This document shows positions 54,174 through 62,225 of a DNA stretch of 64,000 nt, piece after piece. The position numbers and the translations under genes were made by a program. How positions within the stretch are numbered: the first letter of the stretch is position 1; every line of letters starts with the position of its first letter. This stretch comes from DATFYM01 sp035315065 (GTDB lineage: Bacteria > Acidobacteriota > Terriglobia > UBA7540). The stretch covers positions 1 to 64,000 of the forward strand of contig DATFYM010000212.1 in assembly GCA_035315065.1 (NCBI GenBank). The letters run 5' to 3'. The notes beneath the pieces were generated by a model. The model had not been told where the DNA came from. It did not search any database and worked only from the letters and a program-made list of their open reading frames with translations.

Positions 54174-54506
54174 TCACATGTTGCTAGCCTTCTTCTTGCC
54201 AGCAGCGTCCACCTTCTCCACCGTAATGGCATCACCGGTGAGCGTGCCGGTCACCTTCACGCTCTTTCCAGCGTAGTCCTTGAACGCATCCTGGTTGTCC
54301 ACCTGGTACACCTTGTCGCCGGACACCAGAACATACTTGCTACCCTTGGCCACGCACCCCGCAACGCACTTCGCCGCGTCGGCACCGGCCTTGGCGTGCT
54401 TAGCGCCGCACATACTGTCACTGACGGTCCCCGTCCACGAATCGGCCCAAGCCAGGCAGCCGAAGGCCAGCAGCATGACTCCCAGCATTATCAGTTTCCT
54501 GCCCAT
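54174..54506 (-). CDS. Small exported protein, DUF5818-like
   Basis: A strong AGGAGG precedes the ATG at 54506. The 110-residue product has a signal peptide (LIMLGVMLLAFGCLAWA), then DSWTGTVSDSMCGAKHAKAGADAAKCVAGCVAKGSKYVLVSGDKVYQV and GKSVKVTGTLTGDAITVEKV. The SDSMCG plus CVxxC cysteines and OB-like strands match a family common in Acidobacteria; the DUF5818 name is my recollection. Periplasmic; function unknown. It has its own terminator at 54004-54033. Confidence 0.78.
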   Translation of the reverse strand: MGRKLIMLGVMLLAFGCLAWADSWTGTVSDSMCGAKHAKAGADAAKCVAGCVAKGSKYVLVSGDKVYQVDNQDAFKDYAGKSVKVTGTLTGDAITVEKVDAAGKKKASNM

Positions 54507-54647
54507 GCAACTCCTCCTTTTGGTTCAATAGCCCAACGTTGAGATTCCCTCAGCGGGAAAACAATTAACTCCCAATGCCCTCCCGAGCAACAATTTTCGA
54601 AACACTGTAGATTTTAGTCCGCAGCGCATCGTGAAGCAAGCGGGAAA

Positions 54648-54768
54648 AATGGTGAATTGTGAATGGTGAATTATCAAACTGGCCAGGCGGAATTCGTGAA
54701 TCGTGTGAGGACGAGAGCGGCAGGTCTCTTCTCCTTCTTCCATTCACAATTCACTGTTCACCATTCAG
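54648..54768. repeat. GTGAATT/GTGAATG facing-arm element
   Basis: Left arm 54648-54674 (GTGAATT, GTGAATG, GTGAATT) faces right arm 54740-54768 (CATTCAC, AATTCAC, CATTCAG) across about 65 bases. Part of a gene-free stretch from 54507 to 55426. Confidence 0.87.
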
Positions 54769-54806
54769 CGCCGTCCCAACGCCGGGCCGCCCCGTCCCAA
54801 CACGAA

Positions 54807-54842
54807 CCGTTCACCTTTTACCCTTGACCCTTCATCCTCTCT
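54807..54842. repeat. TTTACCC heptamer arm
   Basis: CACCTTTTACCC TTGACCC TTCATCC, a single arm of the AAGGGTA family, without a partner nearby. Confidence 0.7.
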
Positions 54843-55045
54843 TCAAGCGACTGCCGACAGATCCTCCGAACTGTTGGCCGGCTGATCGGAAGTAGCTCTG
54901 ACGGGGGGTTGGGCGGGAAATGGTGCGGGACGCGACGCCCTTTGGCGTTGGATCGAAGGGATCGTCGACACCCACCAATCCAAGCATTTCTCCACCCTCG
55001 CCGTGAGTTGATCCATCCACCGAAGAAAGGCATCTTTACTTGGAC

Positions 55046-55437
55046 CCTTTGGCCGGGCATCTTTCTTGGACCCAACATGCCGCCCTAAAGGGCGCCTCTA
55101 CGAAGGTTCCCACCCCGTCCCATGTCTTCGTAGAGGCCGGCTCTAGCCGGGCATCTTTACTTGGACCCAACATGCCGCCCTAAAGGGCGCCTCTACGAAG
55201 GCTCCCACCCCGTCCCATGTCTTCGTAGAGGCCGGCTTTAGCCGGGCATCTTTGCTTAGACCCAACGTGCCGCCCTAAAGGGCGCCTCTACGAAGGCTCC
55301 CATCCCGTCCCATGTCTTCGTAGAGGCCGGCTTTAGCCGGGCATCTTTGCTTAGACCCAACGTGCCGCCCTAAAGGGCGCCGCTACGAAGATCCACATCC
55401 CTGCCCTGCCTCCGTAACGGCCCGGTTTAGTCCGGCG
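55046..55437. repeat. Array of four 95-bp tandem units
   Basis: GCCGCCCTAAAGGGCG starts at 55079, 55174, 55269 and 55364, an exact 95-base period, with the last unit diverged. Each unit holds three small inverted repeats: CGCCCTAAAGGGCG; GCCTCTACGAAG paired with CTTCGTAGAGGC; and GCCGGCT paired with AGCCGGG. The last unit provides the TAA stop of the minus-strand glyS gene. Confidence 0.93.
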
Positions 55438-57964
55438 TATTCGGCGTGGCGCCAGCATCCGCGCCTGATGTCGCCCCGTCGCCCGAAGGTGAGATGCTCC
55501 CTTCAATTTGAGAAAGATCAGCCAAGCGGGAAAAAACGAAGCTGCGCAGCCCGCCAAGAAGTTGCAACCGGTTTGCCCGGATTTCAGGATTCTGGTCCAT
55601 CACCAGTACCTTGTCGAAGAAACGGTCAACCGCTGGGCGTAGCGTGGCCAGTACTCGAAAAGCCTCCTCGAATGCGCAACGCGCCTCCAAGTCTTTAAGG
55701 GTTGCACGTGACGCCTCGTAGGCGTCATAGAGATCGCGCTCAGGACCATCGGTGAGCAGCGATTTATTGATCCCCATGGCAGACCCCCAGTCCTCCCGGG
55801 CAGCCGATTTCTTCAGAATGTTATGCGTACGTTTCGCGGCAGCCGCCAGGGCCCCAAAGTCTTGCGTGTCTCGAACCTTTTCCAGCGCTTTCCCCCGCTG
55901 GAGCGCTTCCGAGGGTATGCGCCATCCCAAATGGGAGTGGATCACGGCGCGCACCGTGTCGTATCTCAGCTTGCCGGCTTCGGTGAGGTAATACTCCTCT
56001 CGTTCTCGCAGGAAAGCAGAAACCACTTCGAGACTCGGTCGCTGGGGCAGCCGCAGGTCAACCGCGCCAGCTTCCGTGAACACTGAGACTAGATCCAGGA
56101 GGTTGAGACCGGGTAAAGCCTCCACAGCGAGCTTGATGATGCCGTTCCCCGCCCGGCGCAAACCGAACGGGTCGCTCGATCCCGTCGGTTCCAGACCGAC
56201 CGCAAAGCCTGCAAAGACGCTGTCGATCTTGTCGGCGAGTGAGACTACGGCTCCCACAATGGTGCGTGGCAACTTGTCGTCTAGCCCCGCTGGCTTATAG
56301 TGGTCGTAGATGGCATCCGCGACTTCGTGCGGTTCTCCTTGATAGGCCGCATACAGCCCACCCACGACGCCCTGGAGCTCCGTGAACTCTTGGACCATTT
56401 GTGTGGTCAGGTCGCATTTACACAGTTGAACGGCCCGTAAGGCATGGTCGGCCTCGGCACGGGTCATCTTGCCGTTCTCTTGGAGAGTCGAGCACAGAGA
56501 CTTCGCGATTGCTTCCATCCTTCGAACCTTGTCGCCATAACTCCCAAGCTCCGCCTGGTAGGTGACGCGATCCAGCATCGGCAGCCTGTCCCTAAGCGGG
56601 ACCTTCTGGTCGGCATTCCAAAAGAACTCGGCATCGCTGAAGCGCGCCGTCAGCACGCGCTCGTGCCCAGCGCGAATGTTACCTTTAGGATCCCGCACCA
56701 CGTTCAGCACGGTCACGAAGCAGGACTGAAGCTTGCCGGCGCTCGACTCCACCGCGAAGTACTTCTGGTGGTCCCGCATCACGGTGATCAAAATCTCGCG
56801 CGGCAGTTTCAGGAAGCGCTCCTCGAACGTGCCCAGAATAGCGTGCGGGCATTCGGTGGAGTTGACCACCCAGTCTTCCAAGTCACGGTCCGTGATCAGG
56901 CGAAGATCGGATTCGTCGGGAAGGGCTCGGATGTGAGAACGAACCGCTTCCAGACGCTCATTGGGGTCGGTCCGGCCGGCCCCGGCGCGAAGGATTTTCG
57001 CAGTTCCCGTCATCACGCCCAGGGCCGGAAACTTAAGTAATACTTCAATTTCGTCTAGAACCCTCCCTCGGCGTTTCTCGGGGTCAACCTGCACCAAAAG
57101 CTCGCCCAGCTTTTGGGTGTAGTCGTAGAAGCTGCTCACCGAAACTGGCTTGGTTCCGGCCGCACGGTGGCCATAGGTGGAATTGCCGGTCGCGACGCCC
57201 GCCACCTCGAAAGCGACAACATGGCCCTGATCGCCTTCCCCGAGGAGCGCCAGGATCCAGCGGATCGGACGCACGAAGCGCGTCTTGGAAGGCTCCCAGT
57301 ACATGCTCTTGGGGAAAGCGAGTCCGGTGATGACACCGGGAAGAATCTCCTTGAGAACTGTCGAGGCCTGGCGACCAGGAGTGAGCTTCTTGGCCTTTAG
57401 ATACTCACCATTAGGAGTGGATACCTTCAGTAAATCCTCAACTCGGACGCCGTTCTTCTGCGCGAAACTCTCGGCCGCGCGAGTGGGCTTTCCCTTCGCA
57501 TCAAAGGCCACTCTGACGGGCGGACCCATCACTTCTTCACTCTGGTCCGGCTGCGTCGCCAAAACCCACGGAACGTGCGCCACCAGACGCCGGGGCGTGG
57601 AGTAGGTCTCGATAGGCGGCTGGCTCGCGGGATCTTCCTCGGCGACGGGCAGGAGGCGGGCTTGCTCCAGGGCCGCGCGTAGGCGCTCGCCGAACTGCTT
57701 CTGAGCGTCAGTCAGAAAGCGGGCAGGAATCTCTTCACAGCCGATTTCGAGCAGCAGTGGAAGCGACGCGGACGAGAGGGTTTCGACCAAATCTGCCTTA
57801 ACCCACAGCAAGTTGGACCGGTGTAGTGGGGGTATTGTGGAACCCGAGGGGACCGTGGGGTTCGGCGTTGGGGGCTCGGGGTTCGGAGACGAAGACTGCG
57901 AACCAGTTTCGGCTATCGGCGAACTCCCAACCCCGAACCCCAAATCCCGCTCTTGGTTGCTCAT
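55427..57964 (-). CDS. glyS: Glycyl-tRNA synthetase beta subunit
   Basis: 845 residues, longer than the usual about 690. The beta core starts near residue 70 with LPLLLEIGCEEIPARFLTDAQKQF and continues with FPKSMYWEPSKTRFVRPIRWI, EVLLKFPALGVMTGTAK, VMRDHQKYFAVE and DPFGLRRAGNGI, then a C-terminal DALR/HD-type tRNA-binding part (ARCAFEEAFRVLATLRPAVDRFFDKVLVM). The first about 55 residues (FGVGSSPIAETGSQSSSPNP and more) are translated heptamer repeat. The ATG overlaps the glyQ stop (ATGA). The C-terminal tail and stop run into the 95-bp array. Confidence 0.92.
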   Translation of the reverse strand: MSNQERDLGFGVGSSPIAETGSQSSSPNPEPPTPNPTVPSGSTIPPLHRSNLLWVKADLVETLSSASLPLLLEIGCEEIPARFLTDAQKQFGERLRAALEQARLLPVAEEDPASQPPIETYSTPRRLVAHVPWVLATQPDQSEEVMGPPVRVAFDAKGKPTRAAESFAQKNGVRVEDLLKVSTPNGEYLKAKKLTPGRQASTVLKEILPGVITGLAFPKSMYWEPSKTRFVRPIRWILALLGEGDQGHVVAFEVAGVATGNSTYGHRAAGTKPVSVSSFYDYTQKLGELLVQVDPEKRRGRVLDEIEVLLKFPALGVMTGTAKILRAGAGRTDPNERLEAVRSHIRALPDESDLRLITDRDLEDWVVNSTECPHAILGTFEERFLKLPREILITVMRDHQKYFAVESSAGKLQSCFVTVLNVVRDPKGNIRAGHERVLTARFSDAEFFWNADQKVPLRDRLPMLDRVTYQAELGSYGDKVRRMEAIAKSLCSTLQENGKMTRAEADHALRAVQLCKCDLTTQMVQEFTELQGVVGGLYAAYQGEPHEVADAIYDHYKPAGLDDKLPRTIVGAVVSLADKIDSVFAGFAVGLEPTGSSDPFGLRRAGNGIIKLAVEALPGLNLLDLVSVFTEAGAVDLRLPQRPSLEVVSAFLREREEYYLTEAGKLRYDTVRAVIHSHLGWRIPSEALQRGKALEKVRDTQDFGALAAAAKRTHNILKKSAAREDWGSAMGINKSLLTDGPERDLYDAYEASRATLKDLEARCAFEEAFRVLATLRPAVDRFFDKVLVMDQNPEIRANRLQLLGGLRSFVFSRLADLSQIEGSISPSGDGATSGADAGATPNTPD
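57857..57949. repeat. GGGGTTC facing-arm element inside the glyS 5' end
   Basis: Arm 57857-57888 (GGGGTTC, GGCGTTG, GGGGCTC, GGGGTTC) faces arm 57922-57949 (CCCAACC, CCGAACC, CCAAATC). It lies entirely within the annotated first codons of glyS, immediately after the glyQ-glyS overlap. Confidence 0.88.
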
Positions 57965-58905
57965 GCCGGCTGTGCCTCTTCGACCGGAGCAAGGCGGTCT
58001 ACGTAAATCTCCGCCACCCGGCAGGCCATCTTGCGGATACGCGCGATGAGGGCCACCCGCTCGGTGACGCTGATCGCCCCCCGCGCATCGAGAATGTTGA
58101 AGAGGTGCGAGCACTTCAGGCACAGATCGTAGACCTTGCGCAGGGGAAAGCGCCGCCGCTGATCGTCGTCCTTTGGGCCCTTGAGGGCGCGGTAAGAATC
58201 CAGCACCCGCAAGGCCTCGCGCTCGTAGCGATCCAGAATCTCGCGGCAAGTCTCCGGGTCGGCCACCTCGAAGTCGTAGACCGAGAATTCCAGTTCTTCG
58301 GCGCGGCGTATGTCTCCATAAGTGAAAGTATTATTCCACTTAATCTCATATACTTCTTTAACATTTTGCTGGAAGGCGGTGATACGTTCCAATCCGTAAG
58401 TCAGCTCGACGCTAATAGGGTCGAGGTCGAGCCCGCCGCATTGCTGAAAGTAGGTGAACTGGCTGATCTCCAACCCGTCGAGCATCACCTGCCAACCAAT
58501 GCCCCAAGCGCCGAGCGTGGGCGCCTCCCAGTTGTCCTCCTCGAAGCGAACGTCGTGGTGGTCCAAGTCGATGCCAATGGCGGATAGGCTTTCCAGGTAC
58601 ATCTGCTGGATATTCTCAGGTGGTGGTTTCAAAATCACCTGCATCTGGGTGTGCTTCAGCAGTCGGTTGGGATTCTCGCCGTAGCGGCCGTCAGCCGGGC
58701 GGCGCGATGGCTGGACGTAAGCCACACGGTAGGGTTGCGGTCCTAAAACGCGGAGGAAAGTCTCGGGAGCCATGGTCCCCGCCCCGACTTCGACGTCGTA
58801 GGGCAGCGCCAGGACGCACCCCTGGTCAGCCCAGAAACGGCTGAGCTTCAGGATCAGATCCTGGAACGTCAGGCCAGTAGTACCGGATTGGAGAGTTTCT
58901 GGCAT
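57961..58905 (-). CDS. glyQ: Glycyl-tRNA synthetase alpha subunit
   Basis: A 314-residue class II catalytic subunit: LTFQDLILKLSRFWADQGCVLALPYDVEVGAGTMAPETFLRVLGP, RRPADGRYGENPNRLLKHTQMQVILKPPPENIQQ and WEAPTLGAWGIGWQVMLDGLEISQFTYFQQCGG. It activates glycine and works as alpha2beta2 with GlyS, whose gene overlaps the stop by four bases. No T-box is visible upstream; a perfect 36-bp inverted repeat lies there instead. Confidence 0.96.
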   Translation of the reverse strand: MPETLQSGTTGLTFQDLILKLSRFWADQGCVLALPYDVEVGAGTMAPETFLRVLGPQPYRVAYVQPSRRPADGRYGENPNRLLKHTQMQVILKPPPENIQQMYLESLSAIGIDLDHHDVRFEEDNWEAPTLGAWGIGWQVMLDGLEISQFTYFQQCGGLDLDPISVELTYGLERITAFQQNVKEVYEIKWNNTFTYGDIRRAEELEFSVYDFEVADPETCREILDRYEREALRVLDSYRALKGPKDDDQRRRFPLRKVYDLCLKCSHLFNILDARGAISVTERVALIARIRKMACRVAEIYVDRLAPVEEAQPA

Positions 58906-58914
58906 TTCTTAAAA

Positions 58915-59051
58915 GGAGTCAGGAGACAGGAGTCAGGAGTCAGAATGAAGAGAAGACAGCCGCAGACAGCCGCAAGTCGAGAGCTAAGAGTCGAAATTTC
59001 GCTCTCGACTCTTATCTTCATTCTGACTCCTGACTCCTGTCTCCTGACTCC
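58915..59051. repeat. Perfect 36-bp inverted-repeat element (GAGTCAG heptamers)
   Basis: Bases 58915-58950 (GAGTCAG, GAGACAG, GAGTCAG, GAGTCAG units, then AATGAAG) are perfectly complementary to 59016-59051. The 65-base spacer holds a second inverted pair around 58975-59014 (AGTCGAGAGCTAAGAG facing CTCTCGACTCTTA). It fills the recO-glyQ gap. Confidence 0.95.
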
Positions 59052-59059
59052 TTCAGTCC

Positions 59060-59830
59060 CTACTCCTCATTCAACAACTCGCGTGTCACAAACTTCCTTT
59101 CCGCATGTGCCTCCAGCACTTCCTCGAGGAAAAGTCGGAGTTCCCGGACACCAGCCGAGGGGGTTTCGCCTGACAACCACTGCTCAAGGGGCGACCGCCG
59201 CATGCCCGGCGCCAACCCCAGAGCCGCCGGCGAGACCGTCTGGCGGGCAAGTCCGGTGCGGCCGGTGGGACCGGTAAGACTTGTTCGGCAATCGGCGCAT
59301 ACCAGACCTTCTGAGCCCCGGCCATAGTATCCAGGCCGGTCGCCCAGCGCCTTGCCGCACGCCGCGCAGTGCTCAAGGTCGGGCAGGAATCCCGCGAGCC
59401 GCAGCAGCCAGTAGTTGAAGTAGAGCAGCGGCCGGTCGACCTCGCCCGAACGCTTCAGCGCCCGCCCCACCGCCAGCAGCAGGCGAAACGCCCGCTCGTT
59501 CACCTCGCGCTCGGGCAGAATGCGCTCCGAGACCTCCACCAGGTATTGCACCGCCACCTGCACCCGGTAATCCTTCTGCATGTCGTAGAAGGACTCCAGC
59601 AACTCGGCGGAGTTGAGGCGCAACAGGTCGCGGTTTTCCCTCTCGAACACCCACAGGCGAACGTAGCTCAACGGCTCCAGCGATCCGCCGTAGCGGCTCT
59701 TGGGTCGCTGGGCCCCGGTCGCCACCGCCCTCAGCCGTCCGAACTGCCGGGTGAAGAACGAAACGATCTTGTCTGCCTCTCCCAAGCGGTAAGTTCTGAG
59801 GACAATGGCCTCTGTTTCGCGCAGGGGCAT
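59060..59830 (-). CDS. recO: DNA repair protein RecO
   Basis: The 256-residue protein has an N-terminal OB fold (ETEAIVLRTYRLGEADKIVSFFTRQFGRLRAVATGAQRPKSRYGG), helices with LLYFNYWLLRLAGFLPDLEHCAACG, and a zinc motif CAACG / CADC. RecO binds single-stranded DNA and SSB and loads RecA with RecR in RecF-pathway repair. Same strand as glyQS downstream. No clear ribosome site at the start, but the N-terminus matches the family. Confidence 0.92.
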   Translation of the reverse strand: MPLRETEAIVLRTYRLGEADKIVSFFTRQFGRLRAVATGAQRPKSRYGGSLEPLSYVRLWVFERENRDLLRLNSAELLESFYDMQKDYRVQVAVQYLVEVSERILPEREVNERAFRLLLAVGRALKRSGEVDRPLLYFNYWLLRLAGFLPDLEHCAACGKALGDRPGYYGRGSEGLVCADCRTSLTGPTGRTGLARQTVSPAALGLAPGMRRSPLEQWLSGETPSAGVRELRLFLEEVLEAHAERKFVTRELLNEE

Positions 59831-59937
59831 CGTGAATGTCGACGCATCGACAAGAACCAGAACTTAGCACAGTGCAGGGCGATTGTCGATTGCCGAATGA
59901 GGATTTCTGCGCGAAATGTAGCTACCCACCGCCCTAG

Positions 59938-60026
59938 TTATCCACGGGCACGTCTGATAATTATTTTGCCGGCGACCGCAAGTTAACATAATGTGTTTTC
60001 CACAAAAACAGCCCGACTTTTCCACA
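59938..60026. promoter_or_regulatory. Three DnaA-box-like 9-mers
   Basis: TTATCCACG (59938-59946), TTTTCCACA (59997-60005) and TTTTCCACA (60018-60026), each 8 of 9 to TTATCCACA, all in the same orientation and around an AT-rich stretch. The cluster may bind DnaA. Distance from the dif-like site (14 kb) argues against this being the replication origin. Confidence 0.4.
59981..60008. other. Second, weaker dif-like site
   Basis: AGTTAACATAA is identical to the XerD-type half at 45753, but the other half (TTCCACAAAAA) lacks XerC-type features and overlaps a DnaA-box-like motif. It may be a degenerate or chance copy. Confidence 0.25.
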
Positions 60027-60110
60027 GCCCGGCCAGTAAGCCAAAAGAGCGATTCTTCACTCCGCTTCGCTACGTTCACAATGACAGCCCCTTAGTCCAG
60101 ACCAGCGACT

Positions 60111-60164
60111 TTCGAGTTTCGAGTTTCGAGTTTCGACTTTCCAATTCACGCAATCGACAATCGT
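60111..60164. repeat. TTCGAGT and CAATCGA heptamer arms
   Basis: TTCGAGT three times then TTCGACT (60111-60138), followed by CAATCGA CAATCGT (60151-60164). Two families side by side, each as a single arm. Confidence 0.8.
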
Positions 60165-60207
60165 CCATGCTTGGAGTATCCTGCCCTGCTTAACTCCGAG
60201 GGGGGAA

Positions 60208-61176
60208 GTGGTGCCGAAGGCCAAGCAGCGATCCACGGTTGACGTGGTCGGGTTGGGGTTGAACGCCACGGACACGGTTCTGGTGGTCCGCGACTTCCCT
60301 GCCCTGGGCGGCAAGGAGCGAGTGCTCTCCACCTTGCGTCAGGCGGGCGGGCAGGTGGCAACGGCGTTGGTCACGTGCCAGCGACTGGGTCTGGCGACGC
60401 GCTACATCGGCAAGGTGGGCGACGACGACGACGGCCGCTTCCAACTGGCTAGCCTCAAGAAGGAAGGGCTGGACGTGCGCTACACCAAGGTTGCCCCTGA
60501 GACGCCCAATCAATTTGGCATGATTGTCGTCGATCGGGCGACGGGCGAGCGCACGGTCTTCTGGGACCGGGACTCGCGTCTGGCGGTCCTGCCTTCCGAA
60601 CTTGAGGCCCGGGCGATCACTTCCGCCCGTGTGCTGCACATCGACGGATGCGACGTCGAGGCGGCAGTCCGCGCCGCCCGTTGGGCCAGGCTGGCATCCA
60701 TTCCCGTGGTCGGCGACCTCGACACGGTGTATAAGAAGGTGGAGACGCTGTTCCCCCACATCGACTACCTGATCGCCTCCACCAACTTCCTTCCGACCGT
60801 GACCGGCGAGGACGATCCGTTCCGCGTCCTCGATTACATGGCGCGCGAGTACAAGATGCGAGCCACCGGCATGACTCTCGGCCGCGAGGGTGCCTTGATG
60901 CTTTGTGACGGAAGGTACTACTACTCCCCCGGCTTCGTCGTGGAAACGGTGGATACCACCGGCGCCGGCGACGTTTTCCATGGCGCCTTCATCTATGGCT
61001 TGCTGGCCGGGTGGGAGGTCGTCCGCATGCTCGACTTCGCTAATGCTATGGCCGGCCTTAACTGCTCCGCGCTGGGCGCCAGGGGCGGCATCGCCACTCA
61101 GGCTGAGGCCGAGAGGCTGATGGCTACGGGCAAGAGGCACGGCAACAAGAAGTACAAGACAAGAAACGATGAGTGA
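60208..61176 (+). CDS. PfkB-family carbohydrate kinase
   Basis: The 322-residue ribokinase-fold enzyme has a GTG start (60208 or 60211) behind GGGGGAAG. It shows VVGLGLNATDTVLVV, GGKERVLSTLRQAGGQVATALVTCQRLGL, YIGKVGDDDDGRF, VVGDLDTVY and the catalytic VDTTGAGDVFHGAF (Asp base and anion hole). It would phosphorylate a sugar or nucleoside with ATP; the substrate is not evident. A run of TGAATGA heptamers begins at its stop codon. Confidence 0.87.
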   Translation: MVPKAKQRSTVDVVGLGLNATDTVLVVRDFPALGGKERVLSTLRQAGGQVATALVTCQRLGLATRYIGKVGDDDDGRFQLASLKKEGLDVRYTKVAPETPNQFGMIVVDRATGERTVFWDRDSRLAVLPSELEARAITSARVLHIDGCDVEAAVRAARWARLASIPVVGDLDTVYKKVETLFPHIDYLIASTNFLPTVTGEDDPFRVLDYMAREYKMRATGMTLGREGALMLCDGRYYYSPGFVVETVDTTGAGDVFHGAFIYGLLAGWEVVRMLDFANAMAGLNCSALGARGGIATQAEAERLMATGKRHGNKKYKTRNDE

Positions 61177-61240
61177 CGAACGACGAATGATGAATGATGA
61201 ATGATGAATGATGAACAGAAGACTGTCCGTTGTCCGTCGC
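61172..61240. repeat. GAATGAT heptamer run and TGTCCGT units
   Basis: GACGAAT GATGAAT GATGAAT GATGAAT GATGAAC, followed by ACTGTCCGTTGTCCGTC. A single arm that starts at the pfkB-type stop codon. Same family as 30255-30407. Confidence 0.85.
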
Positions 61241-61340
61241 TGAAGAGGGCGGCGCCCTATGAGCGCCACTACACTATGAACATGAAAACGTGGGTCCTCC
61301 GCAATGCCCAACTGACCACGGGCGGTGCGCTTGAGAAGCA

Positions 61341-61498
61341 CTGATCCACAGATTACACAGATTTGTAAGAATTGAAGAACGAAAGGCCAAGAAGGTAATG
61401 GATTCTGATGCTTCAGGAAGTCCTTTTGTCCTTCAGAATCTGTAAAATCTGTGCAATCTGTGGATCGCGTCTTTTTTTCAATCGGCAATCGGCAATTT
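61341..61498. repeat. CACAGATT facing-arm element plus CAATCGG arm
   Basis: CCACAGATTACACAGATT (61346-61363) faces AATCTGTAAAATCTGTGC and AATCTGTGG (61438-61464). CAATCGG CAATCGG (61479-61492) follows and abuts the stop of the minus-strand gene at 61504. Unit length here is about 9, an exception to the 7-base rule. Same family at 63186. Confidence 0.85.
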
Positions 61499-61503
61499 CC
61501 CAC

Positions 61504-61809
61504 CTATCCGTAGGTCTTCGCGGCTTGCTCGATGGCGGGACCGGCGTTCGCGAGGTCCTCTGGGACCATGGCCGGTGTCACGTCGATGCCGGCATCCAAC
61601 GCCTGGAACCACGGCTCGGCAATCGCCGGGATCTGTGATGGGTCCTCCATGTTGATAATGAGAATTCCCGTCCGTTTGCCGCCGTCAGCGACGAAATAGG
61701 CAGCCTCGGGCTTCTGCTGTTCGACGATGCTCTTTATCGCTCGGAAGCCCTCCTTCGCGGCGGCGTTCCCTGCTTCCACTGGAATTGAAATCTTAAACAA
61801 AAAGCGCAT
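61504..61809 (-). CDS. Hypothetical 101-residue protein
   Basis: A strong GGAGGAG lies before ATG 61809. The product is MRFLFKISIPVEAGNAAAKEGF, IVEQQKPEAAYFVADGGKRTGILIINMEDPSQIPAIAEPWFQALDAGIDVTPAMVPEDLANAGPAIEQAAKTYG: a compact ferredoxin-like fold of the YCII/dimeric barrel sort, cytoplasmic. Related hypothetical proteins are common in soil bacteria. No function known to me; probably monocistronic. Confidence 0.75.
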   Translation of the reverse strand: MRFLFKISIPVEAGNAAAKEGFRAIKSIVEQQKPEAAYFVADGGKRTGILIINMEDPSQIPAIAEPWFQALDAGIDVTPAMVPEDLANAGPAIEQAAKTYG

Positions 61810-61993
61810 TGGTTCTCCTCCTTGTGAATCCGGAATCTCCATTTTCCATTTCCGGGCATTGGGAGTATATACGCGCTCTGGGTGGGAAACAACCGCTAGG
61901 CAACGTTGGAGGGGCAATTTGCGGCCAGAACTTGGCGTCAGAGTTCAGCCGCCTCGCGGCAGGGGCTTGCTGACTTCACTTAGCGGTAGAAGC

Positions 61994-62131
61994 TCATTCC
62001 TCGCAAATACAAGCCAGGTCGATCATTGGCTTGGTCACGGTCATGATTCCATTATCCCAGTCTACCAAGAACTTGTTCCGGTAGCAGCTCTTGAGGAAGG
62101 ACGCGTAGTCACGGTCGCATCTCACCTTCAT
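61994..62131 (-). CDS. 45-residue Cys-containing small protein
   Basis: ATG 62131 is preceded, six bases away, by GGAGG (62142-62138), a near-ideal ribosome site, and the frame runs 45 codons to TGA (61996-61994). The peptide starts MKVRCDRDYASFLKSC, has KFLVDWDNGIMTV in the middle and ends DLACICEE. It has four cysteines (residues 5, 16, 41 and 43) and no membrane segment. I do not recognise it. The short C-x-C near the end and paired Cys could bind a metal. Confidence 0.55.
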   Translation of the reverse strand: MKVRCDRDYASFLKSCYRNKFLVDWDNGIMTVTKPMIDLACICEE

Positions 62132-62225
62132 AATCCACCTCCGACCTATACTCTTTTTAAATGCACTTGCACTGCCAAAGGTGGAATCCGGGGTACATTG
62201 AGCCTAGCGCGGCCCTGCGGCCCGC

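Larger units (their letters stand above)
54507..55426. other. Gene-free repeat-filled region
   Basis: No protein gene is supported in these 920 bases. They hold two heptamer elements (54648-54842) and an array of 95-bp units (55046-55437). The short open frames here are translated repeats or have no recognisable sequence. Confidence 0.7.
59831..60207. other. Divergent intergenic region with DnaA-box-like motifs
   Basis: Between recO (-) and the pfkB-type gene (+). Contents: a GATTGTCGATTGCCG heptamer arm (59880-59896), three DnaA-box-like 9-mers, a XerD-type half-site, and a TTCGAGT heptamer arm. No gene is supported. Confidence 0.6.

Noticed and set aside
58906..59059. T-box leader upstream of glyQ
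   Set aside because: No T-box sequence or anti-terminator; the region is a heptamer inverted-repeat element.
59938..60026. Chromosomal replication origin
   Set aside because: DnaA-box-like motifs are present, but no dnaA/dnaN/gidA is near, and the dif-like site and strand switch 14 kb away point to the terminus.
60190..61503. Minus-strand frame of 437 codons opposite the pfkB-type gene
   Set aside because: Runs through the kinase gene and repeat DNA; no domain-like sequence.
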